A program made the position numbers and the translations under genes. Source: Paracoccaceae bacterium (GTDB lineage Bacteria; Pseudomonadota; Alphaproteobacteria; Rhodobacterales; Rhodobacteraceae). Taken from it: DNA of 6,286 bases. Of this stretch, positions 1 to 5,020 are shown in pieces; the stretch's first letter is position 1, and each line of letters opens with the position of its first letter. The notes under the pieces are model-generated. The model saw only the letters and a list, made by a program, of their open reading frames with translations, was not told the DNA's origin and did no database searches. Where the stretch lies: assembly GCA_003551745.1 (NCBI GenBank), contig PUNI01000050.1:1-6286 (forward strand), read 5' to 3'.

Positions 1-625
1 AGGCGCTGACCGTCAGCATGCCAAGCCAGTCCTCGGTGGGCCGGATCCCCACCTGCGCCACCAGCTCCGTCGACGGGCGGCTGTCCTCGACAATGTAGTA
101 GCGCTCGAGGTTCAGGTCGATGGGCCGGTGCATCGCCAGTGTCACCCGCGCCCAGCCGGGGCCGAGCACGGTTTCGATGCTGCGCCCCACATGCACCCGT
201 GCCAGCGCCGTCAGGCCGGGTTGCAGATCGTTCTCCTCGACGAAGACGTCCTCGAAGAGGTCGATCTCCTGCGGGTCGGGGTTGCGGCGCAACTCGGCGC
301 GCAGGCCCGCCTCGAGACCCAGATGCAGGCCCAGCGGCGTGAAGCGGGGATGCCAGCGCAGCGTGCTGTCGAGCTCGGCGCGGCCGTCGCGCCAGTCGTT
401 CGCTGGCAGCTCGAAGCGCAGCTTGGTGGCCGCGGTGATCCTCGGCGCGAGGCCGTATTCGCCGTAAAGCTCGACGATGCGCAGCCGGATGCCGCGGGTG
501 GTTTCCAGCCCCACCGCCGGGGCGATGAACCAGCTTCCCGCGTCACGGGGCCACGGCCCGGCCCCGGCGCCCGCGGGAGACAGCAGCAGCATCAGGCCGC
601 ACACCAGGGCGATCCACGGGCGCAT
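1..625 (-). CDS. Putative exported protein of unknown function (3' end outside window)
   Basis: I do not recognise this protein. The frame stays open from an ATG at 625 to the left edge, giving about 208 residues without a stop. The N-terminus looks like a Sec signal peptide: MRPW, then a hydrophobic stretch (residues 5-17), then small residues (AGAGA, about 18-22) before GPWP, where cleavage is likely. The mature part alternates charged and hydrophobic residues in short strand-like runs with many Arg, Glu and Leu (for example LRIVELYGEYGL near 48-59 and LHLGLEAGLRAELRR further on). It has no long helix or second membrane segment. This pattern would suit a periplasmic beta-rich protein or an outer-membrane barrel, but that is inference. 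The start is supported by GGAAG eight bases upstream of the ATG; another ATG at 633 is in a different frame. The gene lies 83 bases downstream of the asparaginase on the same strand and may be co-transcribed with it or use its own promoter. Confidence 0.7.
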   Translation of the reverse strand, partial: MRPWIALVCGLMLLLSPAGAGAGPWPRDAGSWFIAPAVGLETTRGIRLRIVELYGEYGLAPRITAATKLRFELPANDWRDGRAELDSTLRWHPRFTPLGLHLGLEAGLRAELRRNPDPQEIDLFEDVFVEENDLQPGLTALARVHVGRSIETVLGPGWARVTLAMHRPIDLNLERYYIVEDSRPSTELVAQVGIRPTEDWLGMLTVSA

Positions 626-649
626 CGCCCATGCTTCCGCCGCGATTGG

Positions 650-665
650 TTAACAAAGACTTTAC
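650..665. promoter_or_regulatory. AT-rich patch resembling a CtrA binding site
   Basis: The plus strand reads TTAA, seven bases, then TTTAC. The alphaproteobacterial CtrA consensus is TTAA-N7-TTAAC, so eight of nine specified positions match. It sits 25-40 bases upstream of the ATG at 625, in a gap that is much more AT-rich than its surroundings. A promoter element without CtrA involvement is equally possible; I found no matching -35/-10 pair. Confidence 0.25.
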
Positions 666-708
666 GGCCCGGCCGGCTCAGGGCGAGCCCGAGCCAGGGA
701 AGCCTCTG

Positions 709-1704
709 TCATGGAAATCCCGGCGCCGGGGCGAGCCGGCCGGTGACGACGCCGCGCCAGTTGTGCGCCACCGGGCTCGTCCAGCCGACGGGATCGAGCA
801 CGCCGAGCCGCGCGAGCAGCGCGGCGATGGCGACCTCTGCGGCCCGGCCGGCGCCGTCGGCGATCTTCAGCGCGACCCCCAGCCGCAGCTCGGGCAGGAT
901 CGCGACGAAAACGCCCTCGGCCCCGGTCTTGACGGCAACGCGGCCGCCCATGGCGCGCATCAGCCCGGTGCAGGCCCGCCCCTCGCCCGCCACCAGATCG
1001 GGATGGCGCGTCATCGCACGGGTAAGACGCGCCATGGCACGGTCGCGCGCCCCGCCCTCCGGATCGGCCGCCGCGAAGCGGGCCATGGCGCGGGCCAGAC
1101 CGGCGACGGTGGTGACGAAGTTGGGGGCAGAACAGCCATCGATCCCCCAGCCCGGGCTTTCGGCGCCGGTGAGTTCCTCGAAGGCCGCGCGCACCGCCCG
1201 CTGGACAGGGTGATCGACATCGATGTAGTCGGGGCCAGCCCGCAGGTGACGCGTCAGCGTCAGAAACCCGGCATGCTTGCCCGAACAGTTGTTGTGGATC
1301 GGCCCCGGCGCCCGGCCGGCGCGGATCAGCGCCTCGGCGGCGACCGCGTCCTTGGGCATGTGCGCCCCGCAAAGCAGGTCGCCCTCGCCGCAGCCGATCT
1401 CGGCCAGCCAGCGCGCCACCGGGCGGGTATGGATGCCGGCGCCGTTGTGCGAGGCGCAGGCCAGCGCCAGCAGATCGTCGCCCACGCCGGCCGCCGCGCC
1501 GCTCTCGACCAGCGGCAACGCCTGCAGCATCTTGCAGGAGGAGCGGGGATAGATCACCGCCTCCGGATCGCCCCATGCCGCCACCATCGTGCCGGTCGCA
1601 TCGCAGATCGCGGCATGGCCGGCGTGCCGGCTTTCCACCCGCTCGCCGCGCCAGAACTCCACCATCGGGTCCGCAGTCCGGGCCGTGATCGGTGTCGCAT
1701 CCAT
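709..1704 (-). CDS. Type II L-asparaginase, zinc-dependent Rhizobium etli (ReAV) class
   Basis: This protein should hydrolyse L-asparagine to aspartate and ammonia in the cytoplasm; no signal peptide is visible. It belongs to the Asparaginase_II family (PF06089), unrelated to the E. coli AnsA/AnsB fold. From the ATG at 1704 it is 331 residues, a normal family length. Motifs in order are the family opening MVEFWRGERVESRHAG (about 14-29), an SxxK element SSCK (S55, K58), ASHNG (S85), NNCSGKHAG (C140, K143), DGCSAPNF (D189, C191), GRACTG (C245) and KTGAEG (K259). From memory of the R. etli ReAV structure, the Cys/Lys/Cys set binds zinc and the two Ser-Lys pairs are catalytic, so all key residues seem present. 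I prefer ATG 1704 to an in-frame GTG at 1725 because the only purine-rich element lies between them. The gene is divergent from the IalB-family gene and upstream of the unknown exported gene. Substrate specificity within the family is inferred. Confidence 0.92.
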   Translation of the reverse strand: MDATPITARTADPMVEFWRGERVESRHAGHAAICDATGTMVAAWGDPEAVIYPRSSCKMLQALPLVESGAAAGVGDDLLALACASHNGAGIHTRPVARWLAEIGCGEGDLLCGAHMPKDAVAAEALIRAGRAPGPIHNNCSGKHAGFLTLTRHLRAGPDYIDVDHPVQRAVRAAFEELTGAESPGWGIDGCSAPNFVTTVAGLARAMARFAAADPEGGARDRAMARLTRAMTRHPDLVAGEGRACTGLMRAMGGRVAVKTGAEGVFVAILPELRLGVALKIADGAGRAAEVAIAALLARLGVLDPVGWTSPVAHNWRGVVTGRLAPAPGFP

Positions 1705-1715
1705 GATCGCAGGCG

Positions 1716-1722
1716 TCCCTCT
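1716..1722 (-). promoter_or_regulatory. Ribosome binding site that decides the asparaginase start
   Basis: On the minus strand AGAGGGA lies 11 bases upstream of ATG 1704. It falls inside the reading frame of the alternative GTG 1725, which has no purine-rich element of its own. This supports the shorter protein, although the spacing is slightly long. Confidence 0.45.
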
Positions 1723-1739
1723 CACGCAGGTTTGCGCGA

Positions 1740-1772
1740 AAAACCGCCGCGCAGTCTCGCCTCGGGGGTTTT
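1740..1772. repeat. Imperfect inverted repeat in the divergent promoter region
   Basis: AAAACCGCCG (1740-1749) and CGGGGGTTTT (1763-1772) are complementary at nine of ten positions, separated by 13 bases. The arms begin in A and end in T runs, like a bidirectional terminator. However, the element lies 36 bases upstream of the asparaginase ATG and 113 upstream of the IalB-family gene, where a regulator site or a leader hairpin makes more sense. The function is unknown. Confidence 0.4.
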
Positions 1773-1849
1773 CCCGGCCGGTTCAGTCAGGCTAAGAGCC
1801 CTAGCGAGGTGCGGGCGAAAGCGCCAGCGCCAAGACATCAGGCCGGCGT

Positions 1850-1863
1850 GGCCGAACTCGGCC
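1850..1863. repeat. Short perfect palindrome in the IalB-family leader
   Basis: GGCCGA-AC-TCGGCC is a perfect six-base inverted repeat with a two-base centre, ending 22 bases before the first ATG of the IalB-family gene. It could be an operator half-site pair or a small mRNA hairpin (five pairs, four-base loop). In DNA this GC-rich, a palindrome of this size can also arise by chance. Confidence 0.3.
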
Positions 1864-1885
1864 GGAACAGGACAGACTGGAGGCG

Positions 1886-2431
1886 ATGAAGGCAATGACG
1901 CGAAGGGTGCTTTGCAACGGCGCGGCGCTGCTGGCGGGACTGACGGTGGCGGGGCTCAGGCTGGCCGCCACGGCGCAGGAATCGACCAACCGCGTCGCCG
2001 CCGAGACCGACTGGAGCGTGTTCGTCGAGGAAAGCCCGCGGGCCTGCTGGAGCGTCTCCAGCCCGAAGGAAACGGTCAACACGCGGGGCGGCCAGCCTGT
2101 GCAGGTCAACCGCGGCGACATCCTTCTCTTCGTCACCTATCGCCCCGACGACGACGTCAACGGCGAGATCAGTTTCACCGGCGGCTACCCCTTCGCCGCA
2201 GACTCGACGGTCTCGGTCGAGATCGGCAACCAGACATTCCAGCTGTTCACCTCGGGCGACTGGGCCTGGCCCGCCAATCCCGAGGATGACGACCGGCTGA
2301 TGCAGGCGATGCGCGGCGGCGCGGAAGCGGTGGTGACGGGCGTTTCCTCGCGCGGCACGACGACCCAAGACACCTTCTCTCTCTTCGGGTTTACCGCCGC
2401 TTCAGAGGAAGCCGAGCGCCGCTGCCAGTAG
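1886..2431 (+). CDS. IalB-family (invasion-associated locus B) exported protein
   Basis: This is a small secreted or periplasmic protein of the IalB family (PF06776). The family is named for a Bartonella factor linked to erythrocyte invasion but is widespread in free-living alphaproteobacteria, where its role is unclear; no invasion role should be inferred here. The protein has 181 residues. An N-terminal signal (basic MKAMTRR, hydrophobic 12-27, likely cleavage after ATA at residue 30) leads into the family core: DWSVFVEE, RACW, then GDILLFVTYRP and the FTGGYPF region. Two cysteines in the mature part, C54 and C180, could form a disulfide. TRRVL resembles a twin-arginine motif, but weakly. 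GGAGG at 1879-1883 is only two bases from this ATG and 11 bases from the in-frame ATG at 1895 (MTRRVL), so the first three residues are uncertain. The gene is followed by its own terminator and then rlmN. Confidence 0.85.
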   Translation: MKAMTRRVLCNGAALLAGLTVAGLRLAATAQESTNRVAAETDWSVFVEESPRACWSVSSPKETVNTRGGQPVQVNRGDILLFVTYRPDDDVNGEISFTGGYPFAADSTVSVEIGNQTFQLFTSGDWAWPANPEDDDRLMQAMRGGAEAVVTGVSSRGTTTQDTFSLFGFTAASEEAERRCQ

Positions 2432-2436
2432 CCCCT

Positions 2437-2467
2437 CCCCGCGGCCGCTCCACGCGGCGGGGTTTCT
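2437..2467 (+). terminator. Intrinsic terminator after the IalB-family gene
   Basis: CCCCGC (2437-2442) pairs with GCGGGG (2457-2462). After a three-base bulge, CGC pairs with GCG around a TCCAC loop, and TTTCT follows directly. It begins six bases after the TAG stop. A GC-rich stem with a short T tract in this position is a convincing factor-independent terminator, so rlmN probably has its own promoter. Confidence 0.7.
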
Positions 2468-2485
2468 CGGCGCCGTCACGCAGGC

Positions 2486-2491
2486 TATATG
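2486..2491 (+). promoter_or_regulatory. Possible -10 element for rlmN
   Basis: TATATG lies just downstream of the terminator, in the only AT-rich spot of the gap. It would give a leader of roughly 40 bases before GTG 2537. No acceptable -35 hexamer is seen 16-18 bases upstream, so this is weak. Confidence 0.22.
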
Positions 2492-2522
2492 CCAGCGGAG
2501 CGCTTGCGCGAACGGGCGCCCC

Positions 2523-2528
2523 GAGGAG
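2523..2528 (+). promoter_or_regulatory. Ribosome binding site that decides the rlmN start
   Basis: GAGGAG lies eight bases before GTG 2537, which is near-ideal sequence and spacing. The upstream in-frame ATG at 2489 has nothing comparable, so the GTG start is preferred. Confidence 0.8.
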
Positions 2529-2536
2529 TTGACCGC

Positions 2537-3796
2537 GTGACACCGACCCTGCGGGCCGACGCGCCCATAACCCAGGATCTGCTGACGATTCCCCGCCGGA
2601 TCGCCGAGGTGGGCCAGCGCGATCTCGTGGGCATCCCGCGCGCCGATCTTCCGGCGGTGCTGGCGGCCGCCGGCACGCCCGAGCGGCAGGCCCGGATGCG
2701 CGCCGCGCAGCTCTGGCAGTGGATCTACCAGTGGGGTGTGCGCGATTTCGCGCAGATGACCAATCTGTCGAAGGCCTACCGGGCCGAGCTGGCGCAGCAC
2801 TTCACCGTCTCCCGGCCCGAGGTGGTGCGGCGCGAGATCTCTGCCGACGGCACCCGCAAATACCTGCTGCGCATTGCCGGCGGGCACGAGATAGAGACCG
2901 TCTATATCCCCGAGGAGGGGCGCGGGACGCTCTGCCTGTCGAGCCAGGTGGGTTGCACGCTCACCTGTTCCTTCTGCCACACCGGCACGCAGAGGCTGGT
3001 GCGCAACCTCACGGCCGCCGAAATCGTCGGGCAGGTCATGGTTGCGCGCGACGATCTGGGCGACTGGCCCGAACCGGGCAAGCCCAAGCGCGAGGAGCGG
3101 CTGATCTCGAACCTCGTCCTCATGGGCATGGGCGAGCCGCTCTACAATTTCGAGTCGGTGCGCGACGCGATGCGCATCTGCATGGATGGCGAGGGCATCG
3201 GCCTGGGCCGCCGCCGGATCACTCTGTCCACCTCTGGCGTGGTGCCCGAGATCGCCCGCACGGCGCGCGAGATCGGATGCCTTCTGGCGGTGAGCTTCCA
3301 CGCCACCACCGATGAAGTGCGCGACCGGTTGGTGCCGATCAACCGGAAATGGAACATCGCCACGCTGCTGGAGGCGCTGCGGGAGTATCCGCGGCTGTCC
3401 AACGCCGAGCGGATCACCTTCGAATACGTCATGCTCAAGGACGTGAACGACAGCGATGCCGACGCCCGCCGGCTGGTGAGGCTGATCGCCGGCATCCCGG
3501 CGAAGATCAACCTCATCCCCTTCAACGAATGGCCCGGCGCACCCTATGAGCGGTCGGACTGGGAGCGAATCGAGGCCTTCGCCGACATCGTGCACAAAGC
3601 CGGCCATGCCTCGCCCATCCGTACGCCGCGGGGCGAGGACATCATGGCCGCCTGCGGACAGCTGAAATCCGACACCGAGCGCGCACGCCGCAGCCGTGCC
3701 GAGATCGCCGCCGAGGCCGGCCTGCCGGCACCATCGCGGGTGGTGCAGCGGCCGGACGCGCCCGACCACCCGCCCCGCGCCTCTGCGCAGGAGTGA
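2537..3796 (+). CDS. rlmN: Dual-specificity 23S rRNA A2503 / tRNA A37 C2-methyltransferase RlmN
   Basis: RlmN is a cytoplasmic radical-SAM enzyme that methylates C2 of A2503 in 23S rRNA and of A37 in some tRNAs, supporting translational fidelity. From GTG 2537 the protein has 419 residues; E. coli RlmN has about 384. [10 protein letters not shown] begins the radical-SAM core: C140, C144 and C147 form the CxxxCxxC iron-sulfur motif, and C133 matches E. coli Cys118 seven residues before it. MGMGEPLYN (around 196-204) is the SAM-binding GEP motif. [12 protein letters not shown] and LIPFNEW are typical of the family. C373 in AACGQL matches the methyl-carrying Cys355, so both mechanistic cysteines are present and this is RlmN or a close relative (Cfr shares the mechanism but is less likely). 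A Pro/Ala/Arg-rich tail of about 46 residues follows C373. The N-terminus [20 protein letters not shown] fits rhodobacterial homologues as I remember them. The last codons (CAG GAG) also form a purine-rich element next to the following gene. Confidence 0.96.
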   Translation: MTPTLRADAPITQDLLTIPRRIAEVGQRDLVGIPRADLPAVLAAAGTPERQARMRAAQLWQWIYQWGVRDFAQMTNLSKAYRAELAQHFTVSRPEVVRREISADGTRKYLLRIAGGHEIETVYIPEEGRGTLCLSSQVGCTLTCSFCHTGTQRLVRNLTAAEIVGQVMVARDDLGDWPEPGKPKREERLISNLVLMGMGEPLYNFESVRDAMRICMDGEGIGLGRRRITLSTSGVVPEIARTAREIGCLLAVSFHATTDEVRDRLVPINRKWNIATLLEALREYPRLSNAERITFEYVMLKDVNDSDADARRLVRLIAGIPAKINLIPFNEWPGAPYERSDWERIEAFADIVHKAGHASPIRTPRGEDIMAACGQLKSDTERARRSRAEIAAEAGLPAPSRVVQRPDAPDHPPRASAQE

Positions 3797-3812
3797 CATA
3801 CCCGCAAGGGAG
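3789..3812 (+). promoter_or_regulatory. Two Shine-Dalgarno-like elements at the rlmN/DUF418 junction
   Basis: AGGAG (3789-3793) overlaps the end of rlmN and lies four bases before an in-frame ATA at 3798. AAGGGAG (3806-3812) lies six bases before an in-frame ACG at 3819. Each looks like a usable ribosome binding site, yet neither precedes an ATG, GTG or TTG in the frame of the downstream gene. Initiation in this interval is likely, with translational coupling to rlmN, but the start codon is unresolved. Confidence 0.4.
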
Positions 3813-4985
3813 CGCGCCACGCCGGCCCAGCCCCAGACGCAAGCGGATCGCCGCGGCCCGCGGCTGACCACGCTGGACGCGACCCGCGCCGTGGCCCTGA
3901 TGGGCGTGCTGTCGATCAACCTGCTGACGATCTCGGGGCTGACCTACCTTACCCCCGAGATGCGCGGAGCGATCCACGGCACCGCCGACCGGGTGGTGGC
4001 CTACCTCGTTGCCGTCTTTGTGGAAGGCAAGGCGCTGGCGGCGTTCTCTCTGATGTTCGGGATCAGTTTCTCGCTGCTGATCGGCCGCATGCAGGCGCGC
4101 GGCGAGCCCTGGGTGTGGATCTACATGCGTCGCCTCGGCCTGCTCGCGGGCATGGGCCTTCTGAACGCGGCCTTCTTCTTCTGGGGCGACATCCTGACCA
4201 CCTATGCGGTGCTGGGCGTCTTCCTGCCGGTGGCGGCCCTGCTGCCGATCCCTGTGATCCTGGGGCTGGCAGCGGGGCTGCTGGTCGTTCCGCCGGTGGC
4301 GTTTGCGATGCTGGGAGAACTGCCTCCCGCGCCGCTGAGCGATGACCAACTGCCGAGCCTCCGGGCCTTTGCCAGCGACAGCTACGCGGTGACGGTGGCG
4401 CATAACTGGGCGCTCTTCACCGGAGCCACGGGCGAGGGCGAGGGCCTGCGGCTGATCCGCTATACCGAGCTTGGCGCCCTGTTCCTGATCGGGCTCGCGG
4501 CGGGGATCTCGAACGTGCCCAGCCGGCTGGCAGAATGCCGGCCGTGGCTTGCACCGCTCGGCTGGAGTCTCGTGGGCGTCGGGCTTCTGCTGGAGGCGCT
4601 GCGGGCAAGCGGGCTGATCCTCGTCCCGGGCGGGCTTCTGCTGCAGAACGCGGACGCTCTGGTGGGGATCGGTTATGTCGCGCTGGTGGCACTGTGGCTC
4701 GACGGGCGAGGCGGCGGACGGGCGCGCGCGGCCCTTGCGCCGCTCGGGGCGATGGCACTGACCGGCTATCTGATGGGCGGGCTTCTGGGCCAGGTGGTGT
4801 TCTATGGCTGGGGCTTCGGCCAGATCGGTCGCCATGGCACGCTGACGGTGATGGCCGTAGCGGCGGCGATCTTCGTGCTTCTTGCAGTCTTCGCGCAACT
4901 ATGGCTGCGACACTTCCGCCAGGGGCCGTGGGAATGGCTCTGGCGCTGCCTCACCAGGCTCGCGTGGCAGCCGCTGTTGCGCTGA
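3798..4985 (+). CDS. DUF418 (YeiB-like) multi-pass inner-membrane protein, start codon unresolved
   Basis: This is an integral cytoplasmic-membrane protein of the DUF418/YeiB family; its biochemical function is not established. Counting from ATA 3798 it has 395 residues, normal for the family. It opens with the signature RLTTLDATRAVALMGVLSIN (22-41; the usual Arg-Gly is Arg-Ala here). Several hydrophobic segments follow, at about 30-48, 66-75, 84-96, 113-129, 134-149, 151-172, 225-237, 254-266, 286-300, 316-336 and 349-368. ALTGYLMGG (320-328) and the ending FRQGPWEWLWRCLTRL (373-388) are typical DUF418 C-terminal features. The start is a problem: after the rlmN stop there is no ATG, GTG or TTG in any frame until GTG 3891, which would remove half the signature. 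ATA 3798 (after AGGAG) and ACG 3819 (after AAGGGAG) are near-cognate candidates. GTG 3696 lies 101 bases inside rlmN with no ribosome binding site. A one-base deletion is also possible. The family call is secure; the 5' end is not. Confidence 0.82.
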   Translation: MPARERATPAQPQTQADRRGPRLTTLDATRAVALMGVLSINLLTISGLTYLTPEMRGAIHGTADRVVAYLVAVFVEGKALAAFSLMFGISFSLLIGRMQARGEPWVWIYMRRLGLLAGMGLLNAAFFFWGDILTTYAVLGVFLPVAALLPIPVILGLAAGLLVVPPVAFAMLGELPPAPLSDDQLPSLRAFASDSYAVTVAHNWALFTGATGEGEGLRLIRYTELGALFLIGLAAGISNVPSRLAECRPWLAPLGWSLVGVGLLLEALRASGLILVPGGLLLQNADALVGIGYVALVALWLDGRGGGRARAALAPLGAMALTGYLMGGLLGQVVFYGWGFGQIGRHGTLTVMAVAAAIFVLLAVFAQLWLRHFRQGPWEWLWRCLTRLAWQPLLR

Positions 4986-5020
4986 CGCGGCCGGAACGAG
5001 GCCGGGACGAGGCCGGTCAG
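4982..5020. terminator. Shared hairpin over two convergent stop codons
   Basis: CTGAC-g-CGGCC (4982-4992) pairs with GGCCGGTCAG (5011-5020): ten base pairs with one bulged base and an 18-base loop. The TGA of the DUF418 gene (4983-4985) lies in one arm and the TGA of the dipeptidase (5019-5017 on the minus strand) in the other. With no other room between the genes, it may end both transcripts, but neither side has a T tract, so factor-independent termination is uncertain. Confidence 0.4.
4991..5016. repeat. 11-base tandem repeat between convergent genes
   Basis: CCGGAACGAGG (4991-5001) is followed directly by CCGGGACGAGG (5002-5012), with one mismatch, and then CCGG, making 2.4 copies. It fills most of the 31-base intergenic gap and forms much of the loop of the shared hairpin. 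A small slippage duplication is the simplest explanation. Confidence 0.6.

Noticed and set aside
675..689. Possible terminator hairpin after the asparaginase
   Set aside because: Only five pairs (GGCTC/GAGCC) form around a five-base loop, with no T tract following on the minus strand. This is too weak to call.
128..1213. Plus-strand open frame of 361 codons
   Set aside because: It runs antisense across the unknown exported gene and into the asparaginase. It is low-complexity Arg/Ala/Pro/Gln sequence without a ribosome binding site or family features.
662..1576. Minus-strand open frame of 304 codons overlapping the asparaginase in another frame
   Set aside because: The asparaginase frame carries all family motifs; this one is repetitive Gly/Arg-rich sequence.
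631..2289. Plus-strand open frame of 552 codons
   Set aside because: It is antisense to the whole asparaginase gene and overlaps the IalB-family gene in another frame. The product is rich in Arg, Gly, Ala and His with no domain pattern, as expected for a shadow frame in GC-rich DNA.
2489..2536. Longer rlmN starting at ATG 2489
   Set aside because: It has no good ribosome binding site and overlaps the possible -10 element. GTG 2537 has GAGGAG at eight-base spacing, and the protein from there fits relatives.
2402..3919. Minus-strand open frame of 505 codons
   Set aside because: It lies opposite rlmN, whose catalytic motifs are unmistakable. The antisense product is His/Gly/Arg/Asp-rich with no recognisable domain.
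3642..4898. Minus-strand open frame of 418 codons
   Set aside because: It lies opposite the DUF418 gene. Its Gln/His/Arg-rich composition is what hydrophobic codons give when read backwards.
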